A stretch of 6,252 bases of DNA from an uncultured Collinsella sp. (GTDB lineage: Bacteria > Actinomycetota > Coriobacteriia > Coriobacteriales > Coriobacteriaceae). Every line of letters starts with the position of its first letter. Within the stretch, counting starts at the first letter, position 1. The stretch lies in the NCBI GenBank assembly GCA_902468695.1, contig CABQZS010000155.1, positions 1-6,252 of the forward strand, given 5' to 3'. A program made the translations under genes and the position numbers. Of the stretch, positions 1-6,242 are shown one piece after another. The notes under the pieces were generated by a model. It did not search any database. It had not been told where the DNA came from and was given only the letters and a program-made list of their open reading frames with translations.

Positions 1-900
1 CGCGTGCCCGAGGCCGCCCAGCGCGCCATGAGCTTCGACCTTATGAAGCTCGTCGGCCTGAACCTGAACGACACCACGCTTGCCTTTACCGAACACCCGT
101 TTAGCGAGGGCTTTGCCGTGGGTGACGCGCGCATCGCGACACACATCTACGAGAACGATTGCATCTCCAACGTCTACAGCATCATCCACGAGGCGGGACA
201 TGCCATGTACGAGCTGGGCGTCAATCCCGCCTATGCGCGCACCTGTCTTGAGGGCGGCACCTCCATGGGCATCCACGAGAGCCAGAGCCGCTTTTTCGAG
301 AACACCGTGGGTCGCAGCCGCGCCTTTATGGGACCGCTGCTCGAGGTGCTGCGCCGCCACGCACCCGAGGTCTACGGCGACGTCGACGAGGACACGCTCT
401 ACCACGCCGTGAACATCGCGCAGCCTTCGCTGATCCGCACCGAGGCCGACGAGCTCACCTATCCGCTGCACGTTATGGTGCGCTACGAGATCGAGCGCAT
501 GCTGTTTGCCGGCGAGGCCACGGCCAAGGACATCCCCGCGCTTTGGAACCGCTTCATGGATGAGTACCTGGGCATTCCCGTTCCCGACGACACACACGGC
601 TGCCTACAGGATACGCACTGGAGCGGCGGCTCGTTTGGCTACTTCCCCACCTATGCGCTGGGCAGCGCCTACGACGCCATGTTTGTGCCGGCCATGTGCC
701 GCGACGGTGTCGACCTTACCGGCGCCTGCGCGAGCGGCGACCTGACACCCGTCCGCGCCTGGCTGGGCGAGCACATTTGGCAGTGGGGCCGCGCCAAGGA
801 CGCGCCGGAGCTCATCAAGGGCGCGTGCGGCATGGCGTTCGATGCCCGCTACTACTGCAGCTACCTGCAGGACAAGTTCACCACGCTCTACGAGCTGTAG
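1..900 (+). CDS. M32 family zinc metallocarboxypeptidase (thermostable carboxypeptidase 1 / Taq type), C-terminal part
   Basis: This is a cytoplasmic zinc carboxypeptidase that removes C-terminal residues from peptides. The reading frame is open from the first base and ends at TAG 898-900. It gives about 299 residues, whereas family members have about 500, so the start lies left of the window. The zinc site is complete: the HEAGH motif is encoded at 187-201, and the third ligand is the Glu of GIHESQSRFFEN (codon 277-279), 30 residues after the first His, the spacing known for M32 enzymes. Other family hallmarks follow: IRTEADELTYPLHVMVRYEIE-like text at about 436-495 and GSFGYFPTYALGSAYDA at about 628-681. 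The HExxH middle residues are AG. The GTG at position 4 is not a credible start, because family sequence would be missing. The gene runs towards glmM and ends 22 bases before a strong hairpin. The family call is firm; the substrate is not known. Confidence 0.96.
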   Translation, partial: RVPEAAQRAMSFDLMKLVGLNLNDTTLAFTEHPFSEGFAVGDARIATHIYENDCISNVYSIIHEAGHAMYELGVNPAYARTCLEGGTSMGIHESQSRFFENTVGRSRAFMGPLLEVLRRHAPEVYGDVDEDTLYHAVNIAQPSLIRTEADELTYPLHVMVRYEIERMLFAGEATAKDIPALWNRFMDEYLGIPVPDDTHGCLQDTHWSGGSFGYFPTYALGSAYDAMFVPAMCRDGVDLTGACASGDLTPVRAWLGEHIWQWGRAKDAPELIKGACGMAFDARYYCSYLQDKFTTLYEL

Positions 901-922
901 GGCATAACCGACACGCCGACGC

Positions 923-961
923 AAAGGGGACGCCGCGGAACCAATCCGCAGCGTCCCCTTT
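923..961 (+). terminator. Terminator hairpin after the M32 carboxypeptidase gene
   Basis: Two 17-base arms (923-939 and 945-961) pair with a single mismatch around a five-base loop ACCAA. The arms begin AAAGGGGACGC and end GCGTCCCCTTT, so the stem has an A-rich left foot and a T-rich right foot. It starts 22 bases after the stop codon. Only three Ts end the right arm and no longer U tract follows, so it is a weak match to a classical intrinsic terminator. Near-symmetry means it could also act on the opposite strand for read-through from glmM. Confidence 0.75.
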
Positions 962-966
962 CCACC

Positions 967-995
967 TAGTCGTTTAAGAACGTCCCCAATGACTA
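967..995. repeat. Small imperfect inverted repeat with GTCCCC core
   Basis: The arms TAGTCGTT (967-974) and AATGACTA (988-995) are complementary with one mismatch around a 13-base centre that includes CGTCCCC (981-987). The same CGTCCCC word occurs in the right arm of the preceding hairpin (953-959), so the left arm GGGGACG (926-932) could pair with either. It resembles a short intergenic repeat unit of the kind scattered in coriobacterial genomes, but that is recollection and inference; copy number cannot be judged from one window. Confidence 0.4.
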
Positions 996-1012
996 CCTTT
1001 GCAGCGTCGAGC

Positions 1013-1042
1013 AGTTACGCGGTTTGGTAAAACCGCGTAACT
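1013..1042 (-). terminator. Hairpin at the end of glmM
   Basis: There is a perfect 13-bp stem (1013-1025 with 1030-1042) and a four-base loop. In minus-strand sense the stem is AGTTACGCGGTTT, loop TACC, then AAACCGCGTAACT. The stem begins on the second base of the glmM TAG stop (1041-1043). No U tract follows on the minus strand, so termination may need Rho, or the hairpin may act mainly to protect the mRNA 3' end. Its position exactly at the operon end and its perfect pairing argue for a 3' end function. Confidence 0.65.
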
Positions 1043-2372
1043 AAAGAGCCTCCAGAACACTTGAGATGCGCTTCATGGCGGCATCGGCGGATGCTTGGTC
1101 GGGCGCCTCGGCCAGCACGCGGATAACCGACTCGGTTCCGCTCTTGCGCACGAGCACGCGGCCCTCGCCTGCCAGCGCAGCCTCGGCCTCGGCGATGGCG
1201 TTCTGCACGCCCATGTTCTCGAGCGCGGCGTCCTTGTCCGCCACGTGCACGGCCACCTGCGCCTGTGGCAGCAGCTTGCACGGAGCCGTGAGTTGCGAGA
1301 GTGTCTCGCGCTCGGCACGAATCACTTCCATCACGCGCAGCGAGGTCATAATGCCGTCGCCCGTGCGCTCGATATCGCCAAAGATCGTATGGCCCGTCTG
1401 CTCGCCGCCCAGGCTGTAGCCGCCCTCGCGCATCTTGGCATACACGTGACGGTCGCCCACGCCGCTGGTCACGGCACTCAGACCGGCAAGCTCCAGCGAC
1501 TTGACCAGGCCAAAGTTGCTGGCGATCGTCGGCACCACGGTACCGCCCGAGAGGCGCCCGTGCTTGTTCAGGTACACGCCGCACACGTACAGGATCTGGT
1601 CGCCGTCGACCACGCGGCCGCGCTCGTCCACGGCCAGGCAGCGGTCGGCATCGCCGTCGTAGGCAAAGCCCACATCCAGACCCTGTTCCACCACGTGGCG
1701 CTGCAGGCGCTCCATATGCGTGGAGCCGCAGTCGACATTGATGTTAAAGCCGTCGGGCGCGGCGTTGATCACGCGCACGTCGGCACCGAGCGCGTCAAAC
1801 ACCGGCTTGGCCACCGAGGAAGCCGAGCCGTTGGCGCAGTCGATACCGATCTTGACGCCCTGCAGCGAAAAGTTCGCACTTGCAATGAGCGAAGCAATGT
1901 AGCGGTTGCGGCCCTGCATGTAGTCCACCGTGGCACCGATGTGGTTGCCCGCGGCCAACGGAACTTCGCTCTTGCCATCGATGTAGTCCTCGATGAGCTC
2001 CAGTACGTCCTCGTCCATCTTAAAACCGTCGCTATTGACGAGTTTAATGCCGTTATCGCAAAACGGGTTGTGGCTCGCGCTGATCATGATGCCGCAATCG
2101 AAGCAGCCCTCCACGGTCTGATGCGCCACGCCCGGCGTCGGGATCACGTGCAGCATATAGGCGTCCGCACCGCTCGCGACCAGACCGCTCACCAGCGCCG
2201 CCTCGAACATATAACTCGAGCGACGTGTGTCCTTGCCCACGATAACGCGCGCCTTAGCACTGCGGTTGGCGCCGTAATACCAGCCCACAAAACGGCCAAT
2301 CTTATAAGCGTGCTCTACCGTCAGCCCAACGTTGGCCTCGCCGCGAAAGCCGTCGGTGCCAAAGTACTTCAT
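1041..2372 (-). CDS. glmM: Phosphoglucosamine mutase
   Basis: GlmM interconverts glucosamine-6-phosphate and glucosamine-1-phosphate in the cytoplasm, the step before GlmU in UDP-GlcNAc synthesis for peptidoglycan. The 443-residue product has the usual length. It opens with MKYFGTDGFRG, typical of the family. The active-site loop is ISASHNPFCDNGIKL with the phosphorylated Ser at residue 100. The metal loop is DGDADR at 239-244, and the sugar-binding loop is GGEQTGH at 322-328. The phosphate-binding loop is RKSGTES at 409-415, where many homologues have Pro in place of the last Ser. All four domains of the alpha-D-phosphohexomutase fold are therefore present. The ATG at 2370-2372 lies three bases after the stop of the DUF4012 gene, with an AGGA about ten bases upstream, so translation is probably coupled. 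The gene ends in a perfect hairpin. Activity would be expected to depend on Mg2+ and Ser phosphorylation, as in the family. Confidence 0.97.
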   Translation of the reverse strand: MKYFGTDGFRGEANVGLTVEHAYKIGRFVGWYYGANRSAKARVIVGKDTRRSSYMFEAALVSGLVASGADAYMLHVIPTPGVAHQTVEGCFDCGIMISASHNPFCDNGIKLVNSDGFKMDEDVLELIEDYIDGKSEVPLAAGNHIGATVDYMQGRNRYIASLIASANFSLQGVKIGIDCANGSASSVAKPVFDALGADVRVINAAPDGFNINVDCGSTHMERLQRHVVEQGLDVGFAYDGDADRCLAVDERGRVVDGDQILYVCGVYLNKHGRLSGGTVVPTIASNFGLVKSLELAGLSAVTSGVGDRHVYAKMREGGYSLGGEQTGHTIFGDIERTGDGIMTSLRVMEVIRAERETLSQLTAPCKLLPQAQVAVHVADKDAALENMGVQNAIAEAEAALAGEGRVLVRKSGTESVIRVLAEAPDQASADAAMKRISSVLEAL

Positions 2373-2375
2373 ATC

Positions 2376-4706
2376 TTACTTATCCTGTTCGAACGTTTGA
2401 GCGGTTGGCGTGGTACGAACCTTAAGCTCTTTGTGCCCAGAGTCCTTCGAAGTCGTGACCGTATACTCGACCTTTATGTCTTGTCCAAGAAGCATGTGGA
2501 CACCGCCCCATGCAACCTTCAAGCCATCGTGCGTCGCTTCGTTCATCTCGATAGAACCGGAGCCCGAAGTCTTAATATCCGAAATGCTGCCTCCCGCAGG
2601 AGCATAGAGATAAAGCCTCAGCACCTCATCGTCAATATCCTGGCTAATGCCGTTATGGCCCTGGAAATAACCAGGCATCTCGGCCTTCTCCTGGGGGGTC
2701 ATCGTGTTCTTGAGCGTGGTGGTCACTCGATACGTCGTCGAGCCATCGGCATTTTCAACCGAAGAATCGATGGTGACTCGCTTATCGAGGAACCAATCCA
2801 TCTTTGAATAGCTGTAGTTGTTCACATAGACGCCCAAGATCGGAGCCTCCGACGTATCGGTTTGGAGAGCGCCCGATATTCCAAGAGCCTTCGCGGCCTT
2901 TTCCTCGTCATCATTTCTCGAATACATGAGGATGCGACCCTCGGAAGCGCCCTTTTCGATGGCGGCAGCAATCTTAGTAATATCGCTGGAGCCCAGTTCG
3001 TCCACAATCTTGTTAAAAGCTGATCCGGCAACCGCCGCAAAAATGGCGTCCTGTTCCTCTACCGGGTAATTCCAATAAATATCGTGCAGCAGCACCTTTG
3101 CAGCGTTGCTTCCATCAACGACGGTGCCGTCAGGAAGCTGTGTGCCACCTACAACGCCGAGCATATACTGCAAAAATACCGGATCGACTGCAAATACGCC
3201 GTCGATGTCATCTCCGACAATGGCCTTCTGCATATCGCTGACAAGCTGAGCCGCACGCGGATAATCAGGCGTCATCGTAACGTCGCCCATCGTGTATCCG
3301 AGCGTGTTGAATCCGGTCAGGCCCCATCCGGTCGTGAACAAGTTTGCCTCTTCATCGGTGATGGGAAGCGGGCTCAAAGGCTCTTTCATCATGTCGACTT
3401 TGACAAAATCGCCCAGTTCGAGCTTACCGTCAGTCACCGACATCACGCCGCGAGAACCGGGGAAACCGCCGCAGGCGCGGATCTCGACGTTGCTCATCGC
3501 GAGCACAAGATAATGACGCGTCTGGCCGTTGGCGCCGAGCATCTGGGGAAGGACGGGGGCGACCTTCTCCGCCGCGTCAACCGCGCCGTTGAGGGTGGCA
3601 AAGCCGTCCTTGGCCTTATCGACCAGCTCGGTCACCTGGGAAATATGAGTATCGCCAATGCCCTGGACCTTCTCGTTGGCGCTCTTGAACACCTTCGAGC
3701 TGCTGGAAAGCGAATCGGCGACCGCCTGCAGCGCGGACACGTTAATCATGCCGTCCTGGAACAGCTTGCCGGGCGTAGCCTGCGAAAGGTTATCGGCCAT
3801 GGGAACCAGCGCATTGCTCGAGACATCGGACAGGGCGTCAATCATGGTGCGGGCCGCATTGATATCGCTGCCATACACCGGGATAAACGAAGCCGCCGTC
3901 CACAGCGGGCTCGAGGTCTCCGCCTTCATGCTGTTACAGAGCTCATCGATCTTCTTCGCGTCGTCAGGCAGCGTCGAAAAATCGCCCGACGTGACCTTGT
4001 CCTTAAGGCCACCGACGATCTCGACAGCCTCCTTCGCTTCGCTCTTTACGGTCTTTGCCGAGTTAAGCAGCATCAAGCCGCTTGCGCCAAGCGCAACGAG
4101 AAGCACCGCGACTACAGCGGCAATAATGGCGCCAGTATGACGCTTTTTGCGCTCGCCCTTGCGATGGCGATGACGGACCAGACCGTCAGAGGTCGAACTC
4201 GACGAAGCGTCACTACCGTAGTTCAAGCCAAAATCGTAATAATCTTCCTTGGAACCCGAGCCCGCAAACTCGGCACCGCTATCATCCAGGCGGGCGAACG
4301 TGCCAGTCTCGGAGGCGCCGGTGTAGATCGTGCCAAGGTTACCCGTAAGCCCCGCGCCACCGGCAGAGGGAGTATTGTTGTCGGCCTTGCCGGTATTAAC
4401 GTTGCCGGCGGCATTCGCGGCGTTGGCAGCACCTGCGCTGTTCGCAGGTGCCGAAGGAGCTCCGCTCGGCTGCGACGCGGAGGTTGCACCGCCCGCAAAG
4501 ACATTCCCTCTTGCACGGCCGGTCTTTTTTGCCTTTTGAGACTGCTCGTACAGAGCGGTAAACATCGCCGTCTCGCCCGGGGACACGCGCTTACCGGAAC
4601 CGCCCTGTCCAGCGCCGCCCGGCGTGCCGGCCTTACCAGCCCCGTTCGGACGCGGCGGAACTGCAGGGCGGCCGCTATCGCTGCCCTTAAAGTGATTACC
4701 AGCCAT
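2376..4706 (-). CDS. DUF4012 domain membrane protein with long disordered N-terminal tail
   Basis: The product has 776 residues from the chosen start. Residues 1 to about 177 are low complexity, rich in Gly, Ala, Asn, Ser and Pro. A basic cluster follows (RHRHRKGERKKRH, 178-190), then one membrane helix (about 191-216, GAIIAAVVAVLLVALGASG). The remaining 560 residues should lie outside the membrane, with the tail inside by the positive-inside rule. The outer part starts helical (about 217-380) and then shows the DUF4012 hallmark NVEIRACGGFPGSRGVM (about 406-422) followed by SVTDGKLELGDF. It ends in a beta-rich segment after YVNNYSYSKMDWFLDKRV (about 627-644), as in actinobacterial relatives. 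The function of DUF4012 is not established; members are often found near envelope or exopolysaccharide genes. The ATG at 4704-4706 is preferred over the in-frame ATG 45 bases upstream because it has GAGGA seven bases before it. The gene ends three bases before glmM, so an envelope role is plausible but inferred. Confidence 0.85.
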   Translation of the reverse strand: MAGNHFKGSDSGRPAVPPRPNGAGKAGTPGGAGQGGSGKRVSPGETAMFTALYEQSQKAKKTGRARGNVFAGGATSASQPSGAPSAPANSAGAANAANAAGNVNTGKADNNTPSAGGAGLTGNLGTIYTGASETGTFARLDDSGAEFAGSGSKEDYYDFGLNYGSDASSSSTSDGLVRHRHRKGERKKRHTGAIIAAVVAVLLVALGASGLMLLNSAKTVKSEAKEAVEIVGGLKDKVTSGDFSTLPDDAKKIDELCNSMKAETSSPLWTAASFIPVYGSDINAARTMIDALSDVSSNALVPMADNLSQATPGKLFQDGMINVSALQAVADSLSSSSKVFKSANEKVQGIGDTHISQVTELVDKAKDGFATLNGAVDAAEKVAPVLPQMLGANGQTRHYLVLAMSNVEIRACGGFPGSRGVMSVTDGKLELGDFVKVDMMKEPLSPLPITDEEANLFTTGWGLTGFNTLGYTMGDVTMTPDYPRAAQLVSDMQKAIVGDDIDGVFAVDPVFLQYMLGVVGGTQLPDGTVVDGSNAAKVLLHDIYWNYPVEEQDAIFAAVAGSAFNKIVDELGSSDITKIAAAIEKGASEGRILMYSRNDDEEKAAKALGISGALQTDTSEAPILGVYVNNYSYSKMDWFLDKRVTIDSSVENADGSTTYRVTTTLKNTMTPQEKAEMPGYFQGHNGISQDIDDEVLRLYLYAPAGGSISDIKTSGSGSIEMNEATHDGLKVAWGGVHMLLGQDIKVEYTVTTSKDSGHKELKVRTTPTAQTFEQDK
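2383..2386 (-). promoter_or_regulatory. Ribosome binding site of glmM inside the end of the DUF4012 gene
   Basis: Minus-strand AGGA (plus-strand TCCT) sits ten bases before the glmM ATG and within the last codons of the upstream gene. The spacing is slightly long. The placement means ribosomes finishing the upstream gene would be delivered to the glmM start. Confidence 0.6.
4429..4451 (-). repeat. Perfect hairpin inside the low-complexity tail of the DUF4012 gene
   Basis: Nine-base arms GCACCTGCG and CGCAGGTGC flank a five-base loop with no mismatch. They encode part of the Ala/Asn/Ser/Gly-rich stretch (PANSAGA). It lies about 260 bases inside the coding region. It may be a chance result of repetitive GC-rich codons or a stable mRNA structure that slows ribosomes; the sequence alone does not decide. 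Confidence 0.5.
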
Positions 4707-4713
4707 AAAGAAA

Positions 4714-4718
4714 TCCTC
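4714..4718 (-). promoter_or_regulatory. Ribosome binding site that fixes the DUF4012 gene start
   Basis: Minus-strand GAGGA is seven bases from the ATG at 4704-4706. The longer in-frame alternative at 4749-4751 has no purine-rich site in front of it (the preceding bases read AAACTAGTA). This decides the start of the 776-residue form. Confidence 0.8.
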
Positions 4719-4742
4719 GCAATTGAGTCGCAATGAAAAAGT

Positions 4743-4787
4743 CCATAACATTACTAGTTTATGGCATTTTGAGCATCGACAGCTAAA
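4743..4787 (-). promoter_or_regulatory. Candidate promoter and overlapping inverted repeat for the DUF4012-glmM operon
   Basis: On the minus strand an extended -10 of form TGC plus CATAAA occupies 4758-4766. A weak -35-like TTTAGC lies at 4782-4787, 18 bases away. This would place transcription start roughly 40 bases before the ATG. Arms CCATAA (4743-4748) and TTATGG (4759-4764) form a 22-bp inverted repeat that overlaps the proposed -10, as an operator would. Both hexamers are imperfect, so the promoter call is tentative. The rest of the 149-base gap (4707-4855) shows only a weak five-bp hairpin just after the transporter stop. Confidence 0.3.
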
Positions 4788-4855
4788 CTCCAGACACGGA
4801 CATCAATTGGCGAAAATGCGGCACAACACCTTTTCTGTCTTGGCGGAGGCGCCAG

Positions 4856-5878
4856 CTACACCGTGAGGAACATCATCACGATGATCATGGCAAAGCCGAT
4901 AAGGTCGGTCGGCAAAAACACCGTCCCCAGCATAACGGCGCTGGTGATGGTCGCCGAAACCGGCTCCACAGTTCCGATGAGGCTCGCGCGCACCGAGCCG
5001 ATGTCCTTAACGCCCTGCATATAAAGCATGTAAGCAAAAAACGAGCCGATAACCACGAACACCGCGAGCGCCTCGATGCCGGCAGCGTCGAGCGCCGGCA
5101 TATGCGCCCAGGGCTGCACGAAGACGCACGAGACCACGCCCGCCGTGAGCATTGCCGAGCCCGTGACGATGGGGCTGCCGTATTCGGGCAGGATCTTGGC
5201 GGGAATCACCGCCATACACGCGGCGCTGACCGCACACATAAGACCTGCTGCCAGGCCAAGCGGCGAGATATTCAGGCTGGTGGGGTCGCCGCCGGTGGCG
5301 ATTAAAAAGGTTCCACCCAGAGCCAGGCCAATGCCGATGACTTCGCGAGTACGCGGCATACGGCGATCGGTCACGCAGGCGTAGCCCATGATGATAACGA
5401 GCTGCAGGCACTGGAGCACCGTCGCGGTTCCGGCGTTCGTCAGGCGCACGGCCGAAAGATAGCAAAACTGGTTGAACAGCAGGCCAAAAGCGGTAAAGAG
5501 CAGCAGCTGCTTGCGATCAGCGGGCGTCGTCCAAAGCTTGACCAGGCGTGCGCGGTCGCGCGTGACAACCACAGCCATAAAGAGCAGGCCGGCGAGAATC
5601 TGACGCACGCTCATAAGCCACAGCGTATCGACATGGTAGGTATCGAACAAAAAACTCGCGCTGGTGCCCGAGAAGCCCCAAAACGAACCGCCCACCAGCG
5701 TAGCCAAGACGCCCGTGATCATCTTGCGCGTCGAAGCGCTGTTCAGGCGGTCGCGCCATGCGCGACGGGTATTGCGGCTGAGCTCGTCGGTGCCCTCGGG
5801 CACATCAATGTTCGATATATCGGTCATCGGCACCGAAGCCCCTGCGCCTTCGACCTGCTCGACACACTCTTTGCTCAT
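4856..5878 (-). CDS. EamA family (drug/metabolite transporter superfamily) permease
   Basis: This is an inner-membrane transporter of the ten-helix DMT type, built from two tandem EamA repeats; substrates in this family include amino acids and other small metabolites, and none can be assigned here. From the chosen start there are 340 residues. A hydrophilic acidic and then basic N-terminus (about 1-52) leads into about ten hydrophobic segments, near residues 54-76, 85-105, 124-143, 149-168, 178-196, 206-226, 236-254, 266-286, 298-320 and 321-340. The first helix reads GSFWGFSGTSASFLF and is followed by WLMSVRQILAGLL, typical of EamA proteins. The second repeat contains GSVRASLIGTVEPVSATI, the usual conserved stretch before the last helices. 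The ATG at 5876-5878 has GGGGGAG just upstream; the reading frame stays open to an ATG at 6085, but that extension would add a Cys- and Arg-rich stretch unlike the family. A later ATG at 5825-5827 is also possible. TAG is at 4856-4858. Confidence 0.9.
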   Translation of the reverse strand: MSKECVEQVEGAGASVPMTDISNIDVPEGTDELSRNTRRAWRDRLNSASTRKMITGVLATLVGGSFWGFSGTSASFLFDTYHVDTLWLMSVRQILAGLLFMAVVVTRDRARLVKLWTTPADRKQLLLFTAFGLLFNQFCYLSAVRLTNAGTATVLQCLQLVIIMGYACVTDRRMPRTREVIGIGLALGGTFLIATGGDPTSLNISPLGLAAGLMCAVSAACMAVIPAKILPEYGSPIVTGSAMLTAGVVSCVFVQPWAHMPALDAAGIEALAVFVVIGSFFAYMLYMQGVKDIGSVRASLIGTVEPVSATITSAVMLGTVFLPTDLIGFAMIIVMMFLTV

Positions 5879-5882
5879 TCCA

Positions 5883-5889
5883 CTCCCCC
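5883..5889 (-). promoter_or_regulatory. Ribosome binding site of the EamA transporter gene
   Basis: Minus-strand GGGGGAG lies four bases before the ATG at 5876-5878. The spacing is short, but it is the strongest purine-rich site before any in-frame start, and supports this start over those at 6085 and 5827. Confidence 0.55.
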
Positions 5890-5937
5890 GAAACAGCCTG
5901 GAAACAATTCGGCTTACCTTACCACGGCGAAGGCACC

Positions 5938-5994
5938 AGCTGGAGGCTTGTCCGCTTATCGGTAGGACAATTCCGCAGGCGTCTTTCCATAGCT
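5938..5994 (-). promoter_or_regulatory. Possible structured leader or operator upstream of the EamA transporter gene
   Basis: In minus-strand sense, AGCT(AT)GGA at 5986-5994 can pair with TCCAGCT at 5938-5944 through a two-base bulge. Nested inside it, TTGTCC and GGACAA (5965-5970 and 5948-5953) form a six-bp inverted repeat with an 11-base centre. The element lies 60 to 116 bases before the start codon. A -10-like CATAAT is at 6015-6020, without a good -35, which would place the element in the 5' untranslated region. I do not recognise a known riboswitch or T-box consensus. The inner repeat could instead be a protein operator. Confidence 0.3.
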
Positions 5995-6093
5995 CGATAC
6001 CGCAATGGCCTTGCATTATGCGACAGCCAAATCGCGGCAGCAGGCACTTTTGAGATGGATATGACAAAGCCCCCGAATTCCACAATGTAAGCG

Positions 6094-6138
6094 ATTTTTA
6101 AAAATGTTCTTGCCACCGAGTTCAGGCTCCGTTATATT
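6094..6138 (+). promoter_or_regulatory. Sigma-70-type promoter of tRNA-Val with AT-rich upstream element
   Basis: The -35 TTGCCA (6110-6115) and -10 TATATT (6133-6138) are separated by exactly 17 bases. Just upstream, ATTTTTAAAAAT (6094-6105) is a 12-bp palindromic AT tract placed where an UP element would contact the polymerase alpha subunits. Transcription should start near 6145, about 23 bases before the tRNA. The arrangement is what is expected of a strong stable-RNA promoter. Confidence 0.8.
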
Positions 6139-6144
6139 ATCCCT

Positions 6145-6158
6145 TGCGCGCTTGCGCA
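6145..6158 (+). other. Short hairpin in the tRNA precursor leader
   Basis: TGCGC (6145-6149) and GCGCA (6154-6158) pair around GCTT. It would sit at the very 5' end of the primary transcript, ten bases before the mature tRNA, and be removed by RNase P. It may simply stabilise the precursor. Confidence 0.35.
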
Positions 6159-6167
6159 CCCTTGATC

Positions 6168-6242
6168 GGGCGTTTAGCTCAGGGGGAGAGCGCTTCCCTG
6201 ACACGGAAGAGGTCAGAAGTTCAAATCTTCTAACGCCCACCA
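6168..6242 (+). tRNA. tRNA-Val (anticodon GAC)
   Basis: The 75-base gene folds as a full cloverleaf. The acceptor arm GGGCGTT pairs with AACGCCC. The D stem is GCTC/GAGC, and the anticodon stem is CTTCC/GGAAG around the loop CTGACAC. The variable loop has five bases, and the T stem is AGAAG/CTTCT around TTCAAAT. The anticodon GAC is at 6200-6202 and reads valine codons GUC and GUU. The discriminator base is A, and CCA is encoded at 6240-6242. It is the only RNA gene I see; ten bases remain after it, too few to tell whether another tRNA follows in the same transcript. Confidence 0.97.

Noticed and set aside
1095..2807. Plus-strand open frame of 570 codons opposite glmM
   Set aside because: It lies antisense to glmM and the end of the DUF4012 gene, has no recognisable domain, and is His/Ala/Val/Arg-rich as expected for a shadow frame in GC-rich DNA.
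3084..4736. Plus-strand open frame of 550 codons opposite the DUF4012 gene
   Set aside because: Antisense to a convincing gene, Arg-rich composition, no domain signature; a compositional shadow.
4707..4751. Upstream ATG at 4749-4751 as start of the DUF4012 gene
   Set aside because: No ribosome binding site precedes it and it lies in the candidate promoter region; the ATG at 4704-4706 has GAGGA seven bases upstream.
4841..4854. Five-bp hairpin TGGCG/CGCCA directly after the transporter stop as a terminator
   Set aside because: The stem is short and the following minus-strand bases (AGACAGAAAAGG) contain no U tract; read-through into the DUF4012 gene cannot be excluded.
5879..6085. N-terminal extension of the EamA transporter to an ATG at 6085
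   Set aside because: The extra 69 residues are Cys- and Arg-rich, unlike the family, and the ATG at 5876-5878 has a strong purine-rich site. The extension region more likely holds the leader and promoter.
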